A program made the translations under genes and the position numbers. The notes below the pieces were generated by a model. It was not told the origin of the DNA. It did not search any database and was given only the letters and a program-made list of their open reading frames with translations. This document shows positions 19,782 to 29,620 of a stretch of DNA of 64,000 nucleotides, one piece after another. This DNA comes from an uncultured Microbulbifer sp. GTDB lineage: Bacteria > Pseudomonadota > Gammaproteobacteria > Pseudomonadales > Cellvibrionaceae. Where the stretch lies: the NCBI RefSeq assembly GCF_947504145.1, contig NZ_CANNGQ010000001.1, positions 930,001 through 994,000 on the forward strand, in the 5' to 3' direction. The stretch's first letter is position 1, and every line of letters begins with the position of its first letter.

Positions 19782-21227
19782 TCAATAGCTTTTGGCCAAC
19801 TGTGGCGATAACCGTTTGCGAATGAAATTTCCAGATATGTTTATTGATCTCAAGTAGTTTCTTGATAAGTCTGAATCTTGGTATGTGGCGTCAATCGGCA
19901 GTTCCAAATCTTGCCTTTTGTCGTTAACTCTTACCGTCGAGTAGACAACCTCCGGCTCTTGAGGGGAAAAGCTGATAGTTCCCGATTTCTGACTATTTAC
20001 ATTTGATCTGGGCAGAATCTCGACTGAACTTACTTGGTCATGATTTTTTGAAAGAAATGATTTTATAGTGGCGGTATTTGGGATGTCACTTTCAATTCTT
20101 TCTGCGTAATCCATTAGCGTTGGTTCTGCGGGAAAATACATATACCCAATTTCATTAGGGCCGCCACCGGAACGCAGAATTCTGCCAAGGATTTGGCGGA
20201 AGTACAGTTCGGTTTTTACTCGGGTTAAATGACAGCATACCTGAAGGCGGGGGATATTCGTTCCTTCACTGATCATGCCAACCGATATGATCCATTTCCT
20301 ATCTGATTTCTTGAAGTTGTGGATCGTAGATATGGAATTTTCATTTTTGTGCGTTACGATATCGGCATGTTCACCTAATTCACCAGCAAGAATTGCATGT
20401 ATCTTCTCGGCATGGGCAATTGATGTGGCGACTATTAATCCACCAGAATTAGGCTTTTTCGTCCGTAATGAATCCAATTTCTGATTGGCTTGATTCAAGC
20501 AGTAGAGAATTAGGTCTCGGCTTTCCAATAGCTCCTGATAGGTGCAGTCAGATTCGGTAAGCAAACTTCTGAAAGATCGATACAGTTTACTATCATCGTC
20601 GCGCTGAAACTGAACTTGATTGTTGTCAATAGCAATCATAACTGGCGTTCGGCACACACTATCTAATATCGCTTCATTGAGGCCGTATTGGTAATCACAG
20701 TGAACCATATGATTTTCATCGCAATAGTTTGCCAGGACTACGGGTAGTAGGTCTGATCGCCAGGGCGTTCCGGTGAGTGCCAATGTATAAGATGCGCGTC
20801 CTTGTATATGGGTGATAATTTTTTCACCCCAGGCGTTTGAGTACTCAATACTGTTGCCCGCGCAATGATGGATCTCATCAAAGATTACGAAGACTCTGTA
20901 TTGCTCAAAAAGGGCCCAAAATCGCTCTCCGAGATTACGCAATGACTGGTATGTCAGCGAAGATCCGGAAGACCCAAGCAATCCGTCAATGCGATTGCCG
21001 GTAATTTGCTCCAACTCATATCTAAAATCCTCAGCCACTACAACAGAAGGAGAAAAGCAAATTACTAAGTCTATTAGATTTGAGTCAAATAATTGATTGG
21101 CTAGGGTGGATGCCATTACTGTTTTCCCTGCACCAGGAGTTGCTAGACACATGAAATGTGTTTTTCCCGTACTGTAATACTCAAGCGCTTGTGATATGCA
21201 CTCGGACTGCCATTTTCGTAATTGCAT
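19782..21227 (-). CDS. SF2 DEAD/DEAH-box helicase
   Basis: ATPGAGKTVMAS, FDEIHHCAG, ALTGTPWRSD, SEGTNIPRLQVCCHLTRVKTELYFRQILGRILRSGG. Confidence 0.88.
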   Translation of the reverse strand: MQLRKWQSECISQALEYYSTGKTHFMCLATPGAGKTVMASTLANQLFDSNLIDLVICFSPSVVVAEDFRYELEQITGNRIDGLLGSSGSSLTYQSLRNLGERFWALFEQYRVFVIFDEIHHCAGNSIEYSNAWGEKIITHIQGRASYTLALTGTPWRSDLLPVVLANYCDENHMVHCDYQYGLNEAILDSVCRTPVMIAIDNNQVQFQRDDDSKLYRSFRSLLTESDCTYQELLESRDLILYCLNQANQKLDSLRTKKPNSGGLIVATSIAHAEKIHAILAGELGEHADIVTHKNENSISTIHNFKKSDRKWIISVGMISEGTNIPRLQVCCHLTRVKTELYFRQILGRILRSGGGPNEIGYMYFPAEPTLMDYAERIESDIPNTATIKSFLSKNHDQVSSVEILPRSNVNSQKSGTISFSPQEPEVVYSTVRVNDKRQDLELPIDATYQDSDLSRNYLRSINISGNFIRKRLSPQLAKSY

Positions 21228-21230
21228 TGA

Positions 21231-21770
21231 TTAAGATCGCTTTACTTCAGCGAGTACGGCCTCGATAGCCTTGACTCGTCCCTGCGTTCTAGAAAATTGA
21301 TCACGCGCACGATCGTAGAGCACTTGGATTTGGCTCCTTTTCTCCGGCGCTGTTTTACTTAGCTCTTCATACTCTTCGACTTCCCCGATCGCCTCCAAAA
21401 GCTCGATTTTGTATTCATGTAACTTTCCCTCAAGTATCGCGAGAAAGCTTTCATTTGGGGCGTTGGGCTCTTGTGTCGATAAAGGAGCAACGCGCGCCAC
21501 AGAGAAGATTCGATAGAAATCTTCAGTAAGTTGATACTGCTTAGCTCTGCCGGATGTTGAGGAGGTGCCCACAATTAACTGATCGCCTTCCAGGGCTTTG
21601 ACCGCCCGGGCAACAATCTGGCTTGCCGCGCGCTTGGTGGGGCTGGTGCAGCGAGGAGACGCAAAGTAGGCCTGAGTAAGCGCAGGACAAGTGAAACTGT
21701 CAAACTTTCCCGAAACCAGCAAGTCGAGTAGTTCCGGCTTAATTTTCGATGGAGTCATGGGGGAGCGCAA
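21231..21770 (-). CDS. wHTH regulator-like partner of the helicase (VspR-like N-terminus) with C-terminal coiled coil
   Basis: KIKPELLDLLVSGKFDSFTCPALTQAYFASPRCTSPTKRAASQIVARAVKALEGDQLI. Confidence 0.5.
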   Translation of the reverse strand: MRSPMTPSKIKPELLDLLVSGKFDSFTCPALTQAYFASPRCTSPTKRAASQIVARAVKALEGDQLIVGTSSTSGRAKQYQLTEDFYRIFSVARVAPLSTQEPNAPNESFLAILEGKLHEYKIELLEAIGEVEEYEELSKTAPEKRSQIQVLYDRARDQFSRTQGRVKAIEAVLAEVKRS

Positions 21771-21883
21771 TCGAGTAGAACATAAATATACAGCTTGGAG
21801 GTGGCGCTTAGGATTCCTAAGTATACCGGATGCCCATATACTTAGACAATCTAAGTCCCTGAGAACTCGAAGATGCTTATATT

Positions 21884-22204
21884 TTGCCCAACTCTTCTCC
21901 CATCCCGTTGCGTCTGCTCCAAGCGCGCACCGCGAAAGGCATCAGCCAGAAGGAGCTGGGCATCCGCTTGGGTATTGAGCCTGGCTCGGCCAGTAGTCGC
22001 ATGACGCATTATGAAAAGGGGCGTCATAGCCCTGATTACCAAATGCTCAAAAGAATCGGCAAAGAGCTGGGTGTGCCCGTAGCGTACTTTTTCTGTGAGT
22101 CGGATGTCTTGGCGGAGCTGATTTGTAAAATCGATAAGCTTTCTAAAAAGCGGCAACTAGAGCTTCTTAGGCAGTTAAATGCATCACCAAGCCACGTAGA
22201 GTGA
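21884..22204 (+). CDS. Xre-family HTH transcriptional regulator
   Basis: LLQARTAKGISQKELGIRLGIEPGSASSRMTHYEKGRHSPDYQMLKRIGKELGVPVAYFF. Confidence 0.85.
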   Translation: MPNSSPIPLRLLQARTAKGISQKELGIRLGIEPGSASSRMTHYEKGRHSPDYQMLKRIGKELGVPVAYFFCESDVLAELICKIDKLSKKRQLELLRQLNASPSHVE

Positions 22205-22289
22205 TCTCTTCGGCCCGGCGAGGGAAGGGGATCCAGCTAGCCTTAATTGTTCAAAATGTAGCTATTTGATCGGAACCGGGTTGCTTCAT

Positions 22290-23252
22290 TTATTCTGGCA
22301 GATTGTGAATAGGCTTTCTCGTCGAGATGTTTTGTTCGATGCGCTGTTGTGAGAACGGATCCGCAGCATCGACATACCGCATTGCCGATTGAACATCCTT
22401 CCACCCCACATATTCCATCAACGTTTTCGTATCCCAGCCATTAGCATTTGCCCAATTTGCAAATCCACGGCGCAACGAGTGGCTGCTGACATTCTTGTGG
22501 TGCAATCCCGCTTGCTCAATCATGTGTCGAAGTAGGGGGGATATGCTGTTTGAGGCAAGTTCAGTTTCAGAAAGGTGTCCCCAGCGGTTAATGGCTCGAA
22601 ATACGGGCCCCTCGGCGATATCTGCATTCTTTATCCATTCTTCGTAAGCCGACACCGGGCATAGGTGGCTCAACGCCGGCACCTTGAGTTCACGACCGAG
22701 GCTTTGTCTGTCACCTTTGCTTCTCGGGAGATAGATCGTCATTCCTTCTCCTGGTCTAACTGTCACCAACTCCACCCGTAGCCGACAAATCTCATCGCTG
22801 CGGAATCCACGCCAGAACCCCAGCAGAAGCAGGGCGCGGTTGCGAGCGTGCACGATGGAGGCCTTTCTGTCACCTTTTTCCACTGCAATGGATAGCGCCA
22901 ACTCTAGCTGGCCGGCAATAGTAGTCAGCTCCTCTAACTGTATCGGGCGTGCACGCTTTTCTCTGGTCGGGTGTAGCTCCCTAATACCCTTGAGTACTTT
23001 TTTTACTATCGGTGCCTTGGTTGGATCTGGAAAGCCTTGATCTCGATGCCATTGGGCCAGGCCTGAAAGGCGTAACTTCAGCGTATTGATGGCCAGTGTT
23101 TCAGCGTGATCTGCCAGATACCGAGCGACACTATCTGCTGTTGCTGGCAGGAATCCGCCCCAGCTGACTTCAAAGTGTTGAACTGCTGCCTGGTAGCTGC
23201 GTCGCGTGTTTTCACGGGTAGCCGCGTGAATATATTGGTCGATGTTGCTCAT
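22290..23252 (-). CDS. tyrosine site-specific integrase
   Basis: GFWRGFRSDEICRLR; HSLRRGFANWANANGWDTKTLMEYVGWKDVQSAMRYVDA. Confidence 0.85.
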   Translation of the reverse strand: MSNIDQYIHAATRENTRRSYQAAVQHFEVSWGGFLPATADSVARYLADHAETLAINTLKLRLSGLAQWHRDQGFPDPTKAPIVKKVLKGIRELHPTREKRARPIQLEELTTIAGQLELALSIAVEKGDRKASIVHARNRALLLLGFWRGFRSDEICRLRVELVTVRPGEGMTIYLPRSKGDRQSLGRELKVPALSHLCPVSAYEEWIKNADIAEGPVFRAINRWGHLSETELASNSISPLLRHMIEQAGLHHKNVSSHSLRRGFANWANANGWDTKTLMEYVGWKDVQSAMRYVDAADPFSQQRIEQNISTRKPIHNLPE

Positions 23253-23424
23253 GCGATTCTTGTCCGCGCCCTGGGTTGAGTTGCCAGGTGGATGTTGGAG
23301 TGAAAGAGGGTTTCGTACCGGCTGAGGTTAGTTTATGACAAATATGGCAGCTAACAATGGATAATTCATTATTATCTATTTTTAGATGTGATAAATAATT
23401 GCCAGCCATTAATCATCATTTTAG

Positions 23425-23438
23425 TATGTATATACATA
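23425..23438. promoter_or_regulatory. perfect 14-bp palindrome upstream of kfrA-like gene
   Basis: TATGTATATACATA; also flanking GTATGTA...TACATAC (23424-23446). Confidence 0.5.
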
Positions 23439-23474
23439 GTACATACCACAGTACGAAATAATAGGAGTAGGCAA

Positions 23475-24470
23475 ATGGCTCGCGCAGGAATCAATAAGGT
23501 CCTTGTTCAGCAGGCTCGCGATACCGTGCTGGCTCGGGGTGAGAATCCTTCGCTGGATGCGATACGTATAGAACTCGGTAATACCGGGTCCAAGACCACC
23601 ATCCACCGCTACCTCAAGGAGATTGAAGAGGCTGAAGGAGCCCGGTTAGATGATGGGCACCTGCTCAGCAAAACACTTCAGGAAATGGTGGCTCGCCTAG
23701 CCCATCAATTGCGAGAGGAAGCCAGGGAGTTGGTTTCTGATGCCGAAAAGCGGCACCAAGACCGGGAGATACACTGGAGGCGTGAGAATGAAAGCCTGCA
23801 GGCCGCGCTGAAAACCAGCAATGAAAAGGCCGAAGTGCTTGAGCAACGACTTGCAGACACACGTGTATCGTTTGACGAAAAGACGTCTGAACTCCAATCT
23901 GAGTGTCTTAGGTCGGAACGACTGCAACAGCAGGTTGAGGATCTTAAGGTGCGCCTCGCAGATAAGGGCGCCCATCTGAAGTCACTGGAGGACAACCATC
24001 AGCACGCGCGAGATGCTCTCGAACACTACCGCCAGGCCAGCAAAGAACAGCGAGATCAAGATATCCGCCACCACGAACAGCAGGTACAGCAACTTCAGGC
24101 GGAGCAGCGTCAGCTCAATCAAACGATCATCGTGAAACAGGGAGAATTGACACAGCTTAACAAGGACAATGCTCGCCTGGCCACTGAGCTGGCCGCAGCG
24201 CGCAAACAGGCAGGTGGCCAGGAGGATTCTCTGCGGCTGTCAGAACAGCGGTTTACTTCAATGCAAGAACAGCTGAACCAAGTCAACGCTCAGCTGACAC
24301 TCAAAACACATGAGTGCGATGTGCTTAAGAAACAGCTGAATCGAACACAGTTGGAGCTGAAAGAAAATATGCAAAAACAAACAGCATTGGATATTTCTCT
24401 TGCCGAGGCCCGGATCAGTTTGGGCCACTTCAAAGCGATCGCAGAGGCTAAAGCCGACGCTCACAGCTGA
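23475..24470 (+). CDS. KfrA-like DNA-binding protein with long coiled coil
   Basis: VLVQQARDTVLARGENPSLDAIRIELGNTGSKTTIHRYLKEIEE followed by long heptad-rich region. Confidence 0.75.
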   Translation: MARAGINKVLVQQARDTVLARGENPSLDAIRIELGNTGSKTTIHRYLKEIEEAEGARLDDGHLLSKTLQEMVARLAHQLREEARELVSDAEKRHQDREIHWRRENESLQAALKTSNEKAEVLEQRLADTRVSFDEKTSELQSECLRSERLQQQVEDLKVRLADKGAHLKSLEDNHQHARDALEHYRQASKEQRDQDIRHHEQQVQQLQAEQRQLNQTIIVKQGELTQLNKDNARLATELAAARKQAGGQEDSLRLSEQRFTSMQEQLNQVNAQLTLKTHECDVLKKQLNRTQLELKENMQKQTALDISLAEARISLGHFKAIAEAKADAHS

Positions 24471-24816
24471 TGTGGAGAAGCTGGCGGACGCGACGCGAAG
24501 TCCTCTGGAGGTCGAAAAGTGTCTTGTTTCCTTGCTTTCCGGGCACAAGCTGAAACTGAAGCGGGACAAAGGAAAATTTCCAGAAGCCGTGATCAACCTT
24601 CAAAAGGTCATTGATGCGAGCATGCTCATCATCCACATCGAGCAACTCTTGATGGAGATGGACCGGGAAACCGATTTCAGCCGGCACATCATCCCAGTGC
24701 AGCAACACCACGCCAGGAAGCAGAAAATTTTCAGAATCCGATTGACACTTAATATACGAGACTAGCGAAGTCAATTCGTGCGCTGGATTATAGTATGCCA
24801 AGTAATTAGTGTTTGG

Positions 24817-24840
24817 GCTTGCCTTCTCCTTACGGCAAGC
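24817..24840. promoter_or_regulatory. dyad upstream of copper ATPase (possible MerR/CueR-type site)
   Basis: GCTTGCC-ttctccttac-GGCAAGC perfect 7-bp arms. Confidence 0.35.
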
Positions 24841-24881
24841 TCCTGGAGTGCCCTTCACTGACCACGACTTAGGATAGGAAG

Positions 24882-27116
24882 ATGGTTGAGAGCAAAAAGG
24901 TGTTTTCCCTGCACGGCGCCTCCTGTGCCAGCTGCGTGAACAAGATTGAAACGGCGTTGAACCAAGTGCCAGGTGTGATACAGGCGAGGGTCAACCTGGC
25001 CGAGAAAACTACCTCAGTATGGGGCCACGTTGATGAGGATGCCTGTGTGTTGGCGATCGAGCAAGCCGGCTACGGCGCTGAGCTGGCGACTGTCAGTGAT
25101 CGTGAGCTGCGCGAGCAGCAACGCGAGGCGGACCAAAAACATTACCGAGACTTACTGTGGCGCGCAGGGCTGGCTCTGGCCCTAGGACTGCCGCTAATGG
25201 CCTGGGGGCTGATCACCGGCGAGATGTCAGTGCATGCGCCGGCGCAACAGATTGCCTGGGGACTTGTGGGGTTTGCCACTCTTGCGGTGCTCATATATTG
25301 CGGCGGTCACTTCTTCACCGGTGCTTGGAAGGCTTTTCGCCACCACAATGCAAGTATGGACACGTTGATCGCACTGGGCACCGGCACAGCCTGGCTGTTT
25401 TCCATGCTAGTGGTAGTGGCGCCGCAGCTGCTGCCGGAGATGGCACGCCACGTGTATTTCGAAGCCAGTGCCATGATCATCGGACTGATCAACCTGGGTC
25501 AGGCACTGGAGGTGCGAGCCCGAGGCCGCACCAGCGCGGCAGTTGAAAAACTACTGCAACTTCAAGAAGTCAGTGCGCGAGTGCTGCGCAACGATGAAGA
25601 GGTGGATGTGCCGGTGGATGAGGTACAGCTGGGCGACCGGTTGCGGGTGCGCCCTGGGGAGAAGATTCCGGTGGACGGCACAGTGCTTGAGGGCAGCAGC
25701 CTGGTGGACGAGTCCATGCTCACTGGTGAACCGGTACCGGTGAAGAAGGCACAGGGCGATTTCCTCTCCGCCGGCACCCTAAACAAGAATGGCAGCCTGC
25801 TGTTCACTGCGGAAAAAGTCGGCTCCGAGACCCGACTGGCACAGATCATTGAGATGGTGAAGAACGCGCAGAACTCACGCGTCCCGATAGCCCGGCTGGC
25901 GGACAGGATTTCCGCGGTCTTCGTGCCGGTAGTGATGGTGATCGCCGTGCTGGCGGCACTGGTCTGGTTTAACTGGGGGCCGGAGCCCAAGGTCGCGCAT
26001 ATGCTTGTGGTGGCCACCTCAGTGTTGATTATCGCTTGCCCTTGCGCACTGGGGTTGGCCACACCCATGTCGGTAATGGTCGGCGTTGGTAAGGGTGCAG
26101 AACACGGCGTGCTGGTACGTAACGGGAAGGCTCTGCAGCAGGCGAGTAAACTGACCACGCTGGTGGTAGACAAGACCGGCACACTGACCGAGGGCGCCCC
26201 CAAAGTTACCGACCTCGAAACTGAAGGCGACAAAGACGAGTTGCTGCGCCTCGTGGCTAGTTTGGAGCAGGCCTCGGAACACCCGCTAGCGGAGGCCATA
26301 GTGGATGCGGCGCAAGAGCGGGGTATACGCCTGAGCACGGTGCAGCACTTTGAGGCCATTATTGCGCACGGCGTGCGCGGAGAGGTGGATGGTCACAAGC
26401 TGCTGCTCGGTAACCGCAAACTGATGCTGCGCGAAAATGTTGATGTCGACCATTGGCAGGCGGCCGTCGAAGCACTGGCTGGCAAGGGACGCACCGCCAT
26501 GTATGCGGCGATCGACGGCAGGGCTGCCGGCCTGATCGCGGTGGCGGATCCGCTACGCTCAGACGCAAGATCCGCCATTCAGCGCTTGAAAAACCTCGGC
26601 CTTGAAATCCAGATGCTCACCGGTGATAACGGAGCCACAGCAGATGCGGTGGCGACGCAGTTGGGCATAGACTGCGTGCATGCGGAACTGCTGCCAGAGG
26701 ACAAAGAGAACATTGTCGCCGATCTGCAGGCGAAGGGCGGGCACGTAGGTATGGCCGGTGATGGCATCAACGATGCTCCGGCGCTGGCGCGTGCGGAAGT
26801 CGGCTTTGCGATTGGTGCGGGCACCGACGTAGCCATCGAGACCGCCGACGTTACACTGATGCGTTCATCGCTGCACGGCGTGGCTGACGCGATCGAGCTT
26901 TCGCGAGCGACGTTACGCAACATTAAACAGAACCTGTTTGGTGCCTTTATCTATAACATCCTAGGTATTCCTATCGCCGCTGGACTTTTGTATCCGATCA
27001 CTGGAAGCCTGCTGAGCCCGGTAATCGCTGGTGCGGCCATGGCGCTCTCGTCAGTGACCGTGGTCAGCAATGCTAACCGGCTGCGCCTATTCAAACCTTC
27101 GGAGGTAAACGCATGA
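24882..27116 (+). CDS. copA: copper-translocating P-type ATPase
   Basis: HMA motif [41 protein letters not shown]. Confidence 0.93.
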   Translation: MVESKKVFSLHGASCASCVNKIETALNQVPGVIQARVNLAEKTTSVWGHVDEDACVLAIEQAGYGAELATVSDRELREQQREADQKHYRDLLWRAGLALALGLPLMAWGLITGEMSVHAPAQQIAWGLVGFATLAVLIYCGGHFFTGAWKAFRHHNASMDTLIALGTGTAWLFSMLVVVAPQLLPEMARHVYFEASAMIIGLINLGQALEVRARGRTSAAVEKLLQLQEVSARVLRNDEEVDVPVDEVQLGDRLRVRPGEKIPVDGTVLEGSSLVDESMLTGEPVPVKKAQGDFLSAGTLNKNGSLLFTAEKVGSETRLAQIIEMVKNAQNSRVPIARLADRISAVFVPVVMVIAVLAALVWFNWGPEPKVAHMLVVATSVLIIACPCALGLATPMSVMVGVGKGAEHGVLVRNGKALQQASKLTTLVVDKTGTLTEGAPKVTDLETEGDKDELLRLVASLEQASEHPLAEAIVDAAQERGIRLSTVQHFEAIIAHGVRGEVDGHKLLLGNRKLMLRENVDVDHWQAAVEALAGKGRTAMYAAIDGRAAGLIAVADPLRSDARSAIQRLKNLGLEIQMLTGDNGATADAVATQLGIDCVHAELLPEDKENIVADLQAKGGHVGMAGDGINDAPALARAEVGFAIGAGTDVAIETADVTLMRSSLHGVADAIELSRATLRNIKQNLFGAFIYNILGIPIAAGLLYPITGSLLSPVIAGAAMALSSVTVVSNANRLRLFKPSEVNA

Positions 27117-27472
27117 ATTTGTTGATCAATCTGCTGGGTTTGGCACTGATCGTTGGCATCGTCTGGTGGTTCTGGTTGAGTAAAAGGGCGGCGCCGGCGG
27201 CCGTGGCTCCCGCCGCATCCGTGATTATGGTCAAGGATGGGGTCTATGAGCCGGAGCGAATTCAAGTACCCGTCCATGAGGAAACTACGTTGCACTTCCT
27301 TCGAGAGGATCCTAGCCCCTGTGCCGAATATGTGGTGTTCGCAGATCTGGATGTAAACGCGCAGCTAGCGGTTGGCGAGGAGACCGAGGTAAAACTGCCG
27401 GCGATGGAAGCGGGGGAATACCCCTTTACCTGTCAGATGCAGATGTACCGCGGGACTTTGGTGGTGGCATAG
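27113..27472 (+). CDS. membrane-anchored cupredoxin-domain protein
   Basis: N-terminal [35 protein letters not shown]...[18 protein letters not shown]. Confidence 0.75.
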   Translation: MNLLINLLGLALIVGIVWWFWLSKRAAPAAVAPAASVIMVKDGVYEPERIQVPVHEETTLHFLREDPSPCAEYVVFADLDVNAQLAVGEETEVKLPAMEAGEYPFTCQMQMYRGTLVVA

Positions 27473-27771
27473 AGGGTATTCTGGTGTAGGCGAAGGTCTA
27501 GGTCATGGGCTGCTCCTACAGCTTTTGCAGCAGCGGTCCACGACCGCGAAAAAAACCTTCTTCTTATTTACTGGACCAGTGCACATGCACGATCTTCCCG
27601 TCGTCGCCCATGCGAGTGAGTCCCATGGTTTCCAGTCAGGAAAACAGTGTCGGATCTAAATCCGCGAGCGGCTCAGCGCTGTGTGCCATGGCGGGCGCAC
27701 AGCGCTGAGCAGGATACAGAATCCTGATGTGTGAATGGATTTGAACTGTTCTTGCAGTTCAATTTTTCCTG

Positions 27772-28341
27772 TCAGTGATGACCTGAATCTTCTTCATCGC
27801 GTGCAGTAATGATCTGGTATTGCTGTGGCGTCAAGTCAGGCAGCTTCTGCAAAAATGCCACCATAGCCCAGATGCGCCCGTCGTCGTGCGTGGGGCCCCA
27901 GGCGGGCATACCGGAGGCCTTGATGCCGTGCTTGATGATCCAGAATTGTTGGCGCACGTGTTGTTGTGGATCGCCGCTTCCCGGCTTGGTAAGGTCAGGC
28001 GGTGCCGGGTAGAGGCCGAGACTGAAATCGCTTTCTGTTACTCCCGGCTTCAGGTGGCAGCCCGCACACATGTCGTTGTAGTCGGCGCCGCCTGAAAGCA
28101 GCAGTTCCGGGTCCTTGAGCTCCGGGAGCTGCACGTTCCGTGACGCGCGGGCGATGGACTTCTCGCGCAGAGTCTCCAGCAGCCAGTGGGTCACTCTAGT
28201 GTGTGGTTCGTCGGCTCCCATGGGGTAGGTTCCTGAGTAGACGAACGCGATTAGTCCACCAGTGGCAATCAAGGCAATGAACAACAGTGATTTTATTGCT
28301 TTCAAAATATTTCTCCAGAAAACAGGGGCTGCAGCCCCCAT
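27772..28341 (-). CDS. c-type cytochrome
   Basis: N-terminal TM, CAGCH heme motif, GMPAWGPTHDDGRIWAMVAFLQKLPDL. Confidence 0.8.
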   Translation of the reverse strand: MGAAAPVFWRNILKAIKSLLFIALIATGGLIAFVYSGTYPMGADEPHTRVTHWLLETLREKSIARASRNVQLPELKDPELLLSGGADYNDMCAGCHLKPGVTESDFSLGLYPAPPDLTKPGSGDPQQHVRQQFWIIKHGIKASGMPAWGPTHDDGRIWAMVAFLQKLPDLTPQQYQIITARDEEDSGHH

Positions 28342-28344
28342 TCC

Positions 28345-28656
28345 CTATTTCTCCTGCTGTTCCTGGGCGGTACCGCGAGTGTGGCCTTCGTTGTGTTCGG
28401 CATGCTCCCCGTGACTCTCTTTATGGTCAGTGTGCTCCTTTTGCTTCATCTGCCCCGCGCACCTTTTCATCATCGCCTGCATGACAACAGGATCATTGGC
28501 ATCCATTGTCGAGTGGTCCATGTCTTTCATCGACGCACAGTTGGCTTTTTCTACATTTTCCTTGTGCATACTAGGGTCGTGGGCCTGAGCGGTGCTCGCG
28601 GCGATTAGGGAGAGCGCGCATAGTAGTTTGTTGAAAGTTTTCATGAATATCTCCAA
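28345..28656 (-). CDS. small periplasmic Met/His-rich protein
   Basis: Signal peptide; HDPSMHKENVEKANCASMKDMDHSTM; His-rich C-terminus. Confidence 0.6.
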   Translation of the reverse strand: MEIFMKTFNKLLCALSLIAASTAQAHDPSMHKENVEKANCASMKDMDHSTMDANDPVVMQAMMKRCAGQMKQKEHTDHKESHGEHAEHNEGHTRGTAQEQQEK

Positions 28657-28765
28657 GGTTTTCTAAATGGGCCGCGTTCCATTATCCAAACTTGAGTTTG
28701 GCAATTATAAGCGGGCGGTCCGCGGCTCTTTATAGTGCGATAAATTGCAAGTCCCGATTACCCGA

Positions 28766-29620
28766 CTAGAACCATGCGTGCAACCCGATTACCCAGGTTG
28801 TTTCACTAGTGGCTTCGCCGTCATCGCGGGCGAAGTCCGCGGTGTTACCGAATTTCTTCTCGTAATTGACACCAATATAAGGCGCAAACTGTGGAGTGAA
28901 TTCGTAGCGTAAGCGTAGGCCGGCTTCAACGTCGGAAAGTCCGGACCCAGTATGGGTTTCAGGTGTGTTCTGGCCGAAGAAATTCACTTCAATTTCCGGA
29001 CTTAAAATCCACTGCTGAGTGAATAGGAGCTCGTACTCGGCCTCCACACGTAGGGCGGTCTCCCCGTCTTCGCCGACAAACAGCGATGTGTCGACCTCGA
29101 AGAAGTAGGGCGCGAGCCCGTTCAGGGCAAGGACGCCCCAGTTGCGACTGTCGCTTTCCAGTTCGAAGTCGTGGCGCACGCCCATCTGGATATCCCAGTA
29201 GGGGGCAATGGCGCGGCTGTACAGTGCCTGCAATTCGGCTTTTTCCGTTTCGCCTTCCGCCCGTTCGACTTCCGTCTTGAACCATGCCTTGTGCTTGTCG
29301 CCGCCGAACCACACGCTGCCTTCCAGCGCGCTGCCATCGTCCTCGCGTGCCTCCAGCTGGTCGATGGTGACCTTGGTCAGTAGCACCTCGTGGTCCATCA
29401 CGTGATCGGGTTCGTTGGGGGCGTGACGGAGGTTTGGTGCAGCGGCTGCGCTGGCCTCTTGCGGTGCCGGATAGCCGTGCCCCATGTGCTGATGGGCCGC
29501 GTGTTCATCGTCCTGCATCGAATGGGTGTGCTGTGTGTGCGATTCTTCCGCGGCGTGCGCCAGTGGCGCCGCCAGGGTTAATGCCAGTAGGGTTTTTCTG
29601 TTCATTTGCATTGTCCTCAT
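28766..29620 (-). CDS. copB: copper resistance protein B (outer membrane)
   Basis: MNRKTLLALTLAAPLAHA...VMDHEVLLTKVTIDQLEAREDDGSALEGSVWFGGDKHKAWFKTE. Confidence 0.88.
   Translation of the reverse strand: MRTMQMNRKTLLALTLAAPLAHAAEESHTQHTHSMQDDEHAAHQHMGHGYPAPQEASAAAAPNLRHAPNEPDHVMDHEVLLTKVTIDQLEAREDDGSALEGSVWFGGDKHKAWFKTEVERAEGETEKAELQALYSRAIAPYWDIQMGVRHDFELESDSRNWGVLALNGLAPYFFEVDTSLFVGEDGETALRVEAEYELLFTQQWILSPEIEVNFFGQNTPETHTGSGLSDVEAGLRLRYEFTPQFAPYIGVNYEKKFGNTADFARDDGEATSETTWVIGLHAWF

Noticed and set aside
24400-24765. 121-aa ORF after kfrA-like gene
   Set aside because: Overlaps the end of the KfrA-like CDS and lacks recognisable motifs; may be a remnant but cannot be supported.
25562-26359. 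265-aa minus-strand ORF
   Set aside because: Ser/Thr-rich shadow frame opposite the copper ATPase.
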